Shown here one piece after another: positions 8,197 through 16,251 of a DNA stretch of 64,000 nucleotides (position 1 is its first letter; every line of letters begins with the position of its first letter). Position numbers and translations under genes: made by a program. The notes under the pieces are model-generated. The model had not been told where the DNA came from, did no database searches, and saw only the letters and a program-made list of their open reading frames with translations. The stretch is from Alphaproteobacteria bacterium (GTDB lineage: Bacteria; Pseudomonadota; Alphaproteobacteria; JAJUGE01): contig JAJUGE010000002.1 of NCBI GenBank assembly GCA_029268305.1, forward strand, positions 1-64,000. The letters are read 5' to 3'.

Positions 8197-9570
8197 TCAG
8201 GCAGTCGGCTCGTAGGGACCGAGATCCGCCTCCGGGCCCCCGAATGCGGGCAGGTCCTCCGGATAGGTCACCTCCTCGCGCGGCACATGCTTGACGATCT
8301 CGAGCAGGTCGTACTCGTCTTGCCGTGCCGAAGGGGCCTTGCCTTCCACCACGAGAATATCGTGGAAGCATTGATGATCTTCGGCGCGATAGAGAGCGGT
8401 TCCCGGCCCGATGCCGTCGACTTCGAGGCCTTCCAGTGCCTTGATCACTTCCGGCGGATAGAAGGTGCCGGACTGCTCCACGGCGTTCGCATAGAGGAGC
8501 GTCTGCACATAGGCCGTATGGGCGGCCTGGGAGGGCGGGCGGCCATGTTCCTCCATGAAGGCCTTGATGAAGACCTGCGAACCGGGATCGTCCAGCTTCT
8601 CATTGAAGTTGGCCGTCCCGAGAACGCCTTCGATATTGTCGCCGGCACCCTGCGCCATCAGCTCCGAATAGAGTGGCACGACTACCTCGATCTGCTTGCC
8701 GTTCTTCTGCATGTCACGCATGCCGAACTGCACCGCCTGCGTCAGCGAATTGATCATGTCCTTGCCGTAGTGGTTCAGGATCAGCACGTCGGCGTCCGAA
8801 TTGATCGCGGCGGTGAGGAACTGCGAGAAGTCGGTGGCGCCCAGCGGCGTCATGATGTTGTTGACGGTGGTCCAGCCCTGCTTCTCGGTCGCCTCCTTGA
8901 TCGATTCGTACTGCGTGTGTCCCCAGGTGTAATCGGCGGTGAGATGATAGGCGCGCCGGTCCTTGCCGTAACGCTCGGCGATGATCGGTCCGAGGGCGAT
9001 GCCGGACATGTAGGCGTTGAAGAAATGCCGGAAGCCGTAGCGGCGCCGGTCCTTGCCGGTGGTGTCGTTCGAATGCGTCAGCGCATCCATGAAGATGACG
9101 CCCTTTTCCTGGGCGAGATACTGCTGCGCCACGGCCACGGCAGAAGACGAACCACCGGAGAACATGATGACCCCGTCACGTTCGATCGCACGCTGGGCCG
9201 CCTGACGCGCGGCATCTGGGTTGGTCTGGGTGTCTCCGGAGACATACTCGATCTTCTTCCCGAGCACGCCGTTGCCCTTGAGGCTCAGCGGCTTGATCGT
9301 CTCCAGCATGCCGCCGCCCTCGTTGAGGTGCTTCACGGCGAGTTGGTAGGCGCGCAATTCGTCGGCGCCTTCGTCCGCGTACGCGCCGGTCTGGGGGACG
9401 ATGAAACCGAACTTCACCGTCGATCCCTCGGTACGGGCAGGAAAGTTGCCGATCGCCTTCTGTGCCCAGGCGTTGCGGATGAAATGCATCGGGGCGGCGA
9501 GGGCGATGGACCCGGCTGCCCCAGCTCGCAAAATGCCGCGACGGCTGATTCCCTTTTCGGTGATCTTCAT
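8197..9570 (-). CDS. livK: LIV-type ABC transporter periplasmic substrate-binding protein
   Basis: 457 aa from the ATG at 9570, chosen because GGGAGGA lies 8-14 bases upstream; an earlier in-frame ATG at 9624 lacks such a site. The N-terminus SRRGILRAGAAGSIAL looks like a twin-arginine signal peptide with cleavage near AWA-QK. The mature protein is a Leu/Ile/Val-binding (periplasmic binding type 1) fold with VKFGFIVPQTGAYADEG and FSGGSSSAVAVAQQYL. Export of a binding protein by Tat is uncommon and suggests folding before export. It is the first gene of the five-gene transporter operon; the substrate is not identifiable from sequence. Confidence 0.88.
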   Translation of the reverse strand: MKITEKGISRRGILRAGAAGSIALAAPMHFIRNAWAQKAIGNFPARTEGSTVKFGFIVPQTGAYADEGADELRAYQLAVKHLNEGGGMLETIKPLSLKGNGVLGKKIEYVSGDTQTNPDAARQAAQRAIERDGVIMFSGGSSSAVAVAQQYLAQEKGVIFMDALTHSNDTTGKDRRRYGFRHFFNAYMSGIALGPIIAERYGKDRRAYHLTADYTWGHTQYESIKEATEKQGWTTVNNIMTPLGATDFSQFLTAAINSDADVLILNHYGKDMINSLTQAVQFGMRDMQKNGKQIEVVVPLYSELMAQGAGDNIEGVLGTANFNEKLDDPGSQVFIKAFMEEHGRPPSQAAHTAYVQTLLYANAVEQSGTFYPPEVIKALEGLEVDGIGPGTALYRAEDHQCFHDILVVEGKAPSARQDEYDLLEIVKHVPREEVTYPEDLPAFGGPEADLGPYEPTA

Positions 9571-9694
9571 CTGGCTGTCCTCCCGGGGGTTTCTTGTTTT
9601 CCGCTCCGGCATCTGCCCCCGCACCGACGCCGAAAGGAGACGAAGGGGGTTCAGAGTAAATTTCTCAGGTGTGGCTGACTATAAGCTATTGGAT

Positions 9695-9714
9695 TTCAGT
9701 GATATTTCTGTGAA
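9695..9714. promoter_or_regulatory. Candidate operator dyad between livK and the XRE regulator
   Basis: The AT-rich intergenic region (9571-9747) contains TTCAGTGATATTTCTGTGAA, an imperfect dyad matching at 7 of 10 positions. It lies about 34 bases upstream of the regulator start and 125 bases upstream of livK, so the regulator could act on both divergent units. Inference only. Confidence 0.3.
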
Positions 9715-9747
9715 GAATTAGCTGAAAACCCTTTGGACGTGTAAAGC

Positions 9748-11319
9748 TTGTCAATCGTTCGACGAACCGGCCGCCGACCAACCCCGCCCGCCGGCTTGCG
9801 ACTGCGGCAGCGGCGCCGTGCGCTCGGCGTCACCCAAGCGGGACTGGCGAGCCGGGTCGGCATCTCGGCGAGCTACCTGAACCTGATCGAGCACGGAAAG
9901 CGCGAGGTGGGCGGGAGCCTTCTCCGCCGGCTGGCGGAGGCGCTCGGGACGGAAGTCGGCGCACTCACGGGCCGGGAGGAGGTGGTCCTCGTCGAAGAGC
10001 TCGCCGAGTTCGTAACCGACCCGGTGTTTGGGGGCCTTGCACTCGAACCAGCCGACGCTCAGGAGATCGTGGCGAGGCAGCCAGACTGGGCGCGCGCCAT
10101 GATCCGGCTGCGCCGTCACTACAGCGCCGCTGCGAGGCTGGCCGAGACGTTGTCGCAACGCCTCGCACATGACGCCACGCTCGTCCAGGCGAGCCACGAA
10201 CTCCTGACCCGCCTCACCACCGTCCGCTCGTTCGCCGAGATCCTGCGGGAGCACGAGGACGTGGAGCCGGAGCGGCGGACCCGCTTCATTCAGCAGATCG
10301 CCGAGGAGGGCGCGCGGCTCGGTGACGTGGCGAAATCGGTGTTCGAGCGGCTCAGCGATTTCGACGAGAGCTTGCGACCTTCGACGCCGGCCGAAGAAGT
10401 CGATGACTTCCTCGTCGGGCACGCGCACCACTTTCCGGCGCTCGAGCACGCGGCAGAACCTTTCGGCGAGCGTTTGCGGACTACCGGAAGTGACTACGAA
10501 GGCATGCTGATCGAGCGCCTGGTCGGGCGACATGGCGTCCGGATCGGGACGATCGACGACGCTGCACCGTGGCGTCCGACCTTCGACCCTGTAGCCCGTG
10601 AACTGCGGCTGCCGATAGGCCTCGCTGCGGAGAGCCGGCGGTTCGAACTGGCCCGGCTGGTGTTCGCACTGGAACATGGTGACGTCATCTCCGCGTTCGC
10701 CGAAGATCCGCGGCTGACGACGGCCGCCGCCCGAGAGCGGGCGCGCGAGGTTCTCTCCAACTACGGCGCCGGCGCGCTTCTGCTTCCATACGAGCACTTC
10801 CGGTCGGCAGCTGAGGCAGGGCGTTACGATATCGAGCGGCTTTGCGCGCTGTTCGACGCCAGCACCGAACAGGTTTGCCATCGCCTGGTGACGCTTCGGC
10901 GGCCGGGCGCCGAGGGTGTGCCGTTCGCATTCCTGCGCGTCGACCCGGCAGGCAACATTTCCAAGCGGTTTGGTCTGCCTGGCCTCCGGCTGCCTCGTTT
11001 CGGCGGAGTTTGTCCTCTCTGGGCGGTTTATCGAAGCTTCCAGTCGCCCGGCACGATTCTAGCCCAGCGCGTGCGCCTGCCGGACGGGCGCGAGTTCCTT
11101 CTGGTGGCCCGCGCCGTACTGAAGCCGCCGCGCTCATTCGGTGCCGTCTCCCAGACGTTCAGCATCATGATCGCCTGTGACGCCATGGATGCTTCGTCGA
11201 CCGTCTATGGGGATGCCGCAGCGGCCACGCCGACGCTGGAGTCCGGCATCAATTGCCATCTCTGCCCACGAGAGCATTGTGCCCAACGTGCCTTTCCGCA
11301 GGTCCTGCCGGGAAGCTAG
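9748..11319 (+). CDS. XRE-family regulator (ScfR/RamB-like, DUF2083) carrying a HisKA-like segment
   Basis: 523 aa with a TTG start. Residues about 16-75 form an XRE helix-turn-helix (TQAGLASRVGISASYLNLIE). Residues about 140-205 (H150 in SHELLTRLTTVRSFAEIL) strongly resemble a histidine-kinase dimerisation/phosphoacceptor helix pair. Next comes an ImmA/IrrE-like region (about 270-340) in which the HExxH zinc site is absent: the equivalent stretch reads RRFELARLVFALEHG. The C-terminal DUF2083-type region ends in a cysteine cluster CHLCPREHC. Relatives regulate short-chain acyl-CoA, glyoxylate or propionate metabolism. It lies divergent from the LIV operon and upstream of a response regulator and a histidine kinase, so it is probably the DNA-binding output of that module (inference). 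Confidence 0.82.
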   Translation: MSIVRRTGRRPTPPAGLRLRQRRRALGVTQAGLASRVGISASYLNLIEHGKREVGGSLLRRLAEALGTEVGALTGREEVVLVEELAEFVTDPVFGGLALEPADAQEIVARQPDWARAMIRLRRHYSAAARLAETLSQRLAHDATLVQASHELLTRLTTVRSFAEILREHEDVEPERRTRFIQQIAEEGARLGDVAKSVFERLSDFDESLRPSTPAEEVDDFLVGHAHHFPALEHAAEPFGERLRTTGSDYEGMLIERLVGRHGVRIGTIDDAAPWRPTFDPVARELRLPIGLAAESRRFELARLVFALEHGDVISAFAEDPRLTTAAARERAREVLSNYGAGALLLPYEHFRSAAEAGRYDIERLCALFDASTEQVCHRLVTLRRPGAEGVPFAFLRVDPAGNISKRFGLPGLRLPRFGGVCPLWAVYRSFQSPGTILAQRVRLPDGREFLLVARAVLKPPRSFGAVSQTFSIMIACDAMDASSTVYGDAAAATPTLESGINCHLCPREHCAQRAFPQVLPGS

Positions 11320-11405
11320 GTGGCGCTGTTCCTCCGTACCGGATCAGCCTAAGATCGGGGCCCGTCAGAATGCCGCGTCAAGCCGGCGAGCGGGGGAGGA
11401 CGTCA

Positions 11406-11804
11406 GTGCGCCCACTGGTGCTGATCGCGGAAGACGAGCCGAACATCGTCGAGTCGCTGACCTTTCTGGTCGAGCGGGCAGGCTTTGCCGTGGTCAGCGT
11501 CAAGGACGGGGCGACGGCCTTGCAGAGCATCCAGAACCTCCGTCCGGCCCTCGTCGTGCTGGACGTGATGCTGCCGACTGTGAACGGCTTCGAGGTTCTC
11601 CAAGCGGTGAAGGGCACTCCCGATCTGAAAGACATTCCGATCCTCGTCCTCACGGCACGGGGGCAGGAAGTGGACCGGCAGCGGGCGGAGAGCCTCGGCG
11701 CTGATGCCTTCATCACGAAGCCGTTCTCGAACCGGGACGTAGTGCAACGCGTCTGCGAGCTGTCGGGCGGTGCTCCGGAACCGGAGCGTGGAGACGCCCG
11801 GTGA
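11406..11804 (+). CDS. Single-domain response regulator (REC only)
   Basis: 132 aa from a GTG at 11406, preceded by GGGGGAGGA ending five bases upstream; a longer in-frame ATG at 11370 lacks this site. All receiver residues are present: E9/D10 acidic pocket, D53 phospho-acceptor (VVLDVMLP), T83 and K105 (ITKPF). There is no output domain, so it either relays phosphate or acts by protein contact. It lies between an XRE regulator with a HisKA-like segment and a symporter-kinase; its stop overlaps the next GTG start. Family knowledge: REC-only proteins often shuttle phosphate between histidine domains. Confidence 0.92.
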   Translation: MRPLVLIAEDEPNIVESLTFLVERAGFAVVSVKDGATALQSIQNLRPALVVLDVMLPTVNGFEVLQAVKGTPDLKDIPILVLTARGQEVDRQRAESLGADAFITKPFSNRDVVQRVCELSGGAPEPERGDAR

Positions 11805-12052
11805 GGGGGCGCCGTCTCACCGAGGTAGCGTTCCTTCTGCCCTGGATCGGTGCATTCCTGCTGACACCGCCGTTCGTGGTGATTCTCCAGGCCTGGTCCG
11901 AGCTTTCCGGCTTGCCGCTGTTCATCGTCTACGTGTTCACCTGCTGGATGGCTCTCATCGTCGCCGGAGGGGTGGTGTACTCGCGGCTCGACCGGCTCGA
12001 TGGTGTGGACCGACCACCGGATCGGCGGCTCGGCCGGCGCGACTCGGACTGA
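11801..12052 (+). CDS. Small two-helix membrane protein upstream of the symporter-kinase
   Basis: 83 aa with a GTG start overlapping the response-regulator stop (GTGA). Two hydrophobic segments are visible (about residues 8-29 and 37-60), followed by a charged cytoplasmic tail. It resembles in size and layout the small subunits (DUF4212/DUF485-like) encoded just before sodium:solute symporters, but I do not recognise a specific family. Position and coupling suggest it assembles with the symporter-like domain of the next protein (inference). Confidence 0.7.
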   Translation: MRGRRLTEVAFLLPWIGAFLLTPPFVVILQAWSELSGLPLFIVYVFTCWMALIVAGGVVYSRLDRLDGVDRPPDRRLGRRDSD

Positions 12053-12064
12053 AGGGAGAGGTCG

Positions 12065-14818
12065 GTGCTGACCTCCGGCTTCGTCCTCACGCTCGCCGGG
12101 GGCTATCTGGCTCTGCTCTTCGTCCTCGCCTTCGTCACGGATCGCATGGCGGCGCGAGGGCGTGCGGGCCTCATCAGCTCGCCCATCGTCTACACGCTGT
12201 CGCTCACCGTCTATTGCACGTCGTGGACCTTCTTCGGGGCGGTCGGATCGGCTGCGCGCAATGGGCCGGAGTTCGCGACCATCTATCTCGGCCCGACCCT
12301 GGTCTTCGTCGGTGCATGGTTCCTGCTTCGCAAGCTGGTCCGGATCTCGAAGACGCACCGCATCACGTCGATCGCCGACTTCATCTCCTCGCGGTACGGA
12401 AAGAGCACGCGGATCGCGGCGATCGTGGCCTTGATCGCCGTCGCGTCGACCACTCCCTACATCGCGCTGCAGCTCAAGGCGGTGGCGACGAGCCTCGACA
12501 CGTTGACGATCGGGCGTTCCGTCCTGACTGCGGAAGCGCAGGGGCTTTTCGACGACACCGCGTTCTGGGTGGCGGCCTCGATGGCGGCATTCGTGATCAT
12601 CTTCGGCACCCGCAACATCGGCGCGGACGAGCACCATCCGGGGGTGGTTGCTGCCATCGCCTTCGAGTCGCTGGTGAAGCTTGCGGCGTTCATCGCCGTC
12701 GGCCTCTTCGTCGTGCTCGGGCTGAAGGCGACGGGCGCGGAGTATGCCGGGCCGCTCTGGCTCGACCCGATGCTCCGTGAAACGCCCCCCTTCCAGGCCA
12801 GCGATCCGGCCCGGTGGACCGCCATGCTGTTTCTCTCCGCGGCGGCGATCGTCTGCCTGCCGCGGCAGTTTCAGGTGACGATCGTGGAGGTTACCGACGA
12901 GCGTCACCTCAAGACGGCGAGTTGGCTATTCCCGCTGTACATGCTGCTGATGAGCCTTTTCACGGTGCCGATCGCCGTCGCCGGCCTCGGCCTGGTCGGC
13001 GATGGTGCGAACCCGGACCTGTTCGTCCTGACGGTGCCCATGAGCGTGGGCGAAGAGTGGCTGGCACTGGCGGCCTTCATCGGCGGGTTCTCGTCCGCGA
13101 CTTCGATGGTGATCGTTGCCTGCATCGCGCTGTCGATCATGATCTCCAACCACATCGTCATGCCGCTCCTGCTGCGCAGCCCTTGGCTGCGGTTGCACGA
13201 GATGAGCGACCTGACCGGTCTGCTGCTCGCGGTGCGGCGCCTCTCGATCGTTCTGATCCTGTCGCTGGGCTTCATCTACTATCGTGTAAGCGCCCACTCC
13301 GACGCCCTGGCGGCGATTGGCCTCATTTCTTTCGTCGGTGCGGCGCAGTTCCTCCCGGCGATGGTCGGCGGCGTCTACTGGCGGGGAGGAACCGAACGCG
13401 GCGCCACCGCGGGGTTGATCGCCGGGTTCGTGGTGTGGACCTACACGCTGCTGCTTCCCAGCATCGTTCGGGTCGGCGGCGCGGCGACCGGATTGCTCAC
13501 GGAAGGGCCGTTTGGCCTCGGTTTCCTGCGGCCGGAAGCGCTATTCCATCTCGACCGGTGGGATCCGCTCGTCCATGCCCTGTTCTGGACCCTGACGGCG
13601 AACGTGGTCGCGTATGTCGCGGTGTCGTTGGTCTCGACCCTGAAGCCGCTGGAGCAGTTGCAGGGCTCTCTGTTCGTTGACGCCTTCCGCCGCCGGCCCT
13701 TCGCGGACGCGTCGCGCGCCTGGTCTGGAGACACCGCTGTCGAGGACCTGATGGCGCTCGCGCGGCGGATCATCGGTCGCGACCATGCCTACCGGGCGTT
13801 TCGTGATTATGCGCGGAGCATGGGTCGTGACGTGCGCGAGCTGGTCGCCGACGCTGCCTTGATCTCATTCGTCGAACGACAGCTGGCTGGCTCGATCGGC
13901 GCAGCCTCCGCGCGCGTGCTCGTTCTACGGATCGCCGGTGGCGAGACGATCAGCCTCGACGAAGTCATCACCATCCTCGACGAGACGCAGCAGGCGATCG
14001 AGTATGGCCGCCAGCTCGAGCAGAAGTCGGCCGAGCTGGAGGCGACGGCCGAACAGCTGCGGCGCGCCAACACTCAGCTCAAGCAAATCGACACGATGAA
14101 AGACGACTTCCTGAACCGGGTCAGCCATGAACTCCGGACACCGATGACTTCGATCCGCTCGTTCGCAGAGGTGCTGCTGGAGGAGGAGGGGCTGACGCAG
14201 GAGGATCGGGAGCGCTTCGTCGGCATCATCCACCAGGAATCGCTACGGCTGACACGCCTGCTGGACGAGATTCTTGACCTCAACCGAATGGATGCCGGGG
14301 ATTTGGACTTGCGGCTCGTCCGGCTCGATCCGGCCACGACCCTTCACGAGTCGGTGGCGGCGATGGCCGGCTTCGCGCACCAGCGCGGAGTGACGTTGGA
14401 AGATGCGGTTCCGGCAAAGCTGCCGGAAGTGATCGCGGATGCCGATCGGCTGAAACAGGTGCTGATCAACCTGATCCACAACGCGATCAAGTTTAACGAT
14501 GCGAGAGAGCCCGAAGTGCGCGTGTCGGCGGAGGTGTCCGGCAGGGAGGTCGTGCTGTCGGTTTCGGACAATGGGCCGGGCGTTCCCGCCGCCGATCAGA
14601 CCGTGCTGTTCAGAAAGCTCCCGCGGCGGGGCGGCGAACGCGAAGGCAGCGGCCTTGGCCTCGCGATCTGCAGGCAGATCGTCGAAGCCCATCGTGGCCG
14701 TATAGAGCTTCGGCCGGGGGTGGGGAAGGGAGCTCGTTTCGAGGTCGTGCTGCCGCAGGCGACCACAAAGAACGAGGCCTCGTCCCTCCCGGCGGCCGTC
14801 GCTTCCGCAGGGTCCTGA
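12065..14818 (+). CDS. Sodium:solute symporter (SSS)-histidine kinase fusion
   Basis: 917 aa, GTG start after a GGGAGAGG site. Residues 1 to about 530 form an SLC5/SSS transporter-like domain with about 13 membrane segments (opening GGYLALLFVLAFVTDRMA). A linker and coiled coil (about 640-680, EQKSAELEATAEQLRRA) lead to HisKA with H688 in VSHELRTPMTSIRSF. The HATPase has an N box (NLIHNAIKFND), G1 DNGPGVP (about 834) and G2 GSGLGLAICR (about 861). The architecture matches the CbrA/CrbS type, in which the transporter part senses or moves a metabolite such as an amino acid or acetate. Expected role: inner-membrane sensor phosphorylating the adjacent REC protein. The ligand cannot be read from sequence. 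Confidence 0.93.
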   Translation: MLTSGFVLTLAGGYLALLFVLAFVTDRMAARGRAGLISSPIVYTLSLTVYCTSWTFFGAVGSAARNGPEFATIYLGPTLVFVGAWFLLRKLVRISKTHRITSIADFISSRYGKSTRIAAIVALIAVASTTPYIALQLKAVATSLDTLTIGRSVLTAEAQGLFDDTAFWVAASMAAFVIIFGTRNIGADEHHPGVVAAIAFESLVKLAAFIAVGLFVVLGLKATGAEYAGPLWLDPMLRETPPFQASDPARWTAMLFLSAAAIVCLPRQFQVTIVEVTDERHLKTASWLFPLYMLLMSLFTVPIAVAGLGLVGDGANPDLFVLTVPMSVGEEWLALAAFIGGFSSATSMVIVACIALSIMISNHIVMPLLLRSPWLRLHEMSDLTGLLLAVRRLSIVLILSLGFIYYRVSAHSDALAAIGLISFVGAAQFLPAMVGGVYWRGGTERGATAGLIAGFVVWTYTLLLPSIVRVGGAATGLLTEGPFGLGFLRPEALFHLDRWDPLVHALFWTLTANVVAYVAVSLVSTLKPLEQLQGSLFVDAFRRRPFADASRAWSGDTAVEDLMALARRIIGRDHAYRAFRDYARSMGRDVRELVADAALISFVERQLAGSIGAASARVLVLRIAGGETISLDEVITILDETQQAIEYGRQLEQKSAELEATAEQLRRANTQLKQIDTMKDDFLNRVSHELRTPMTSIRSFAEVLLEEEGLTQEDRERFVGIIHQESLRLTRLLDEILDLNRMDAGDLDLRLVRLDPATTLHESVAAMAGFAHQRGVTLEDAVPAKLPEVIADADRLKQVLINLIHNAIKFNDAREPEVRVSAEVSGREVVLSVSDNGPGVPAADQTVLFRKLPRRGGEREGSGLGLAICRQIVEAHRGRIELRPGVGKGARFEVVLPQATTKNEASSLPAAVASAGS

Positions 14819-14832
14819 TGCGGCTGCCTTCG

Positions 14833-15222
14833 CTATTCCTCGTTGCGCATCTCGGCGAAGACTTCCTTCGCCGTGATCATTGCCTCGCGGACGAGCGGGA
14901 CGCCGATGTAGCCGGAAAGGTGCAGGAGAACCTCGGAGAGCTCGTCTTCGGTCCAGCCCTGACGCCGCGCCATGCGCAGATGCAGCGCCAGCTCCGGCCA
15001 GCGGCCGGTGGCGGTGTCCGAGACCACGCAGATGAGCGCGCGGGTCTTGAGGTCGAGACCGGGGCGGGTCCAGAGGAGCCCGAACACCGCCTCGCTCGCA
15101 TAGTCCCCGAACTTCTTCATGATCGGGTCGTCGTAGATGTTCGCGATCTTGTTGACGAGGGTCTCTCCCATCAACTCGCCGCGGATCTGGCGGCCCTTCT
15201 TCAGCGTTTCGCTCTCTGACAT
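14833..15222 (-). CDS. Carboxymuconolactone decarboxylase family protein
   Basis: 129 aa. The alpha-helical CMD core is clear (SEAVFGLLWTRPGLDLKTRA, LALHLRMARRQGWTEDELSE, GVPLVREAMITAKEVF). The AhpD CxxC motif is absent, so it groups with the gamma-carboxymuconolactone decarboxylase side of the family rather than the disulphide reductases. The exact substrate is unknown. Its end lies only 14 bases from the stop of the convergent kinase gene. The HIBADH-like dehydrogenase lies upstream on the same strand at a 56-base gap and may share a transcript. Confidence 0.82.
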   Translation of the reverse strand: MSESETLKKGRQIRGELMGETLVNKIANIYDDPIMKKFGDYASEAVFGLLWTRPGLDLKTRALICVVSDTATGRWPELALHLRMARRQGWTEDELSEVLLHLSGYIGVPLVREAMITAKEVFAEMRNEE

Positions 15223-15278
15223 TCTTGTTCTCCGTTGCGTGTTAGAGGCTCAGCGTAGCGCTCGGATGCGAGCGCCGT

Positions 15279-16169
15279 CTATTCGCCTTCGATCGCCTTG
15301 ATGACGGCCGTGTAGTAGCGGTCCCCGTAGCCCATGTCCCGGGTCTGCTCGAGCAGACGCTGCGTGGTCTTCGCGCTGGCAAGGTCGAGGCCGCTCTCCT
15401 CCGCGAGGCGCAGCGCGTAGCTAAGATCCTTGAGGATATAGGTGGTGGGGAAGGCGCCTTCCTTCGGGTGGATGTCCGGCAGCATCGACTTCATGCCGTG
15501 GTTGCGCAGCACGAAGCTGTCGGACGAGCTCTTCGCCATCGTCTCGAACAGCACCTTGCCGTCCACCGCGCCGGACTTGTGCGCGACCGCGAGCGCCTCT
15601 GCGATCGCTACCACGGTCTGGGCTACGACCATGTTGTTCATGAGCTTGACGGCCTGACCCGCACCGACCTGGCCGCAATGCGTGATCTCGGTGCCCATGC
15701 AGGCGAGCAGAGGCTGGACGCGCTCGTACGCTTCGGTCGAGCCGCCGACCATGATGCTGAGCGTGCCGTCGATCGCGGCCTGTGCCGTCCTCGCCACCGG
15801 GGCATCGACGAAATCGACGCCTTTTGCGGCAAGCGCCTCCGCCAGTTCTTTGGCGAGGGTCACCGGTGCGGTGCTGCAATCGACCACCGTCTGGCCGGCG
15901 CGGGTGCTGGCGAGAATGCCGGCCTCTCCGAGAACCACCTCACGGACCTGTGGCTCGCCCGGCAGCGAGAGCAGGACGATGTCGCAGCGCGACGTCAGGT
16001 CGGCGATCGAAGCGGCGGATTCTACCCCGTCCCGGCTGAGCCGCTGCAGCGGCTCCGGTCGCATATCGAATGCCAGCACCGGGCGTCCGCTCTTCTTCGC
16101 GAGATTGCGGCACATCGGTTCACCCATGACGCCGAGGCCGATGAAGCCCACCATCTGTCCTGTTTCCAT
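15279..16169 (-). CDS. 3-hydroxyisobutyrate dehydrogenase-family NAD(P) oxidoreductase
   Basis: 296 aa. The N-terminal nucleotide-binding motif GFIGLGVMGEPM (about residues 8-19) is diagnostic of the beta-hydroxyacid dehydrogenase family. The substrate motif DAPVARTAQAA and the catalytic-lysine segment GAGQAVKLMNNMVVAQ are both present. Members oxidise 3-hydroxyisobutyrate or reduce tartronate semialdehyde, succinic semialdehyde or similar. Acyl-CoA enzymes are nearby, but the substrate stays open. It is divergent from the CoA transferase gene, with an 82-base shared promoter region. Confidence 0.87.
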   Translation of the reverse strand: METGQMVGFIGLGVMGEPMCRNLAKKSGRPVLAFDMRPEPLQRLSRDGVESAASIADLTSRCDIVLLSLPGEPQVREVVLGEAGILASTRAGQTVVDCSTAPVTLAKELAEALAAKGVDFVDAPVARTAQAAIDGTLSIMVGGSTEAYERVQPLLACMGTEITHCGQVGAGQAVKLMNNMVVAQTVVAIAEALAVAHKSGAVDGKVLFETMAKSSSDSFVLRNHGMKSMLPDIHPKEGAFPTTYILKDLSYALRLAEESGLDLASAKTTQRLLEQTRDMGYGDRYYTAVIKAIEGE

Positions 16170-16251
16170 CTTGCCGCTTCCCTCCTATCGTGACGCGGCC
16201 GGTCGGCGCGGCGGCGCGACGCGGCGGTTCTGGTGCCAAGGAGAAGACAAC

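Noticed and set aside
8191-9678. 495-codon open frame on the plus strand
   Set aside because: Antisense to livK, no recognisable family; a high-GC shadow frame.
11378-12907. 509-codon open frame on the minus strand
   Set aside because: Antisense to the response regulator and symporter-kinase; arginine-rich, no domain.
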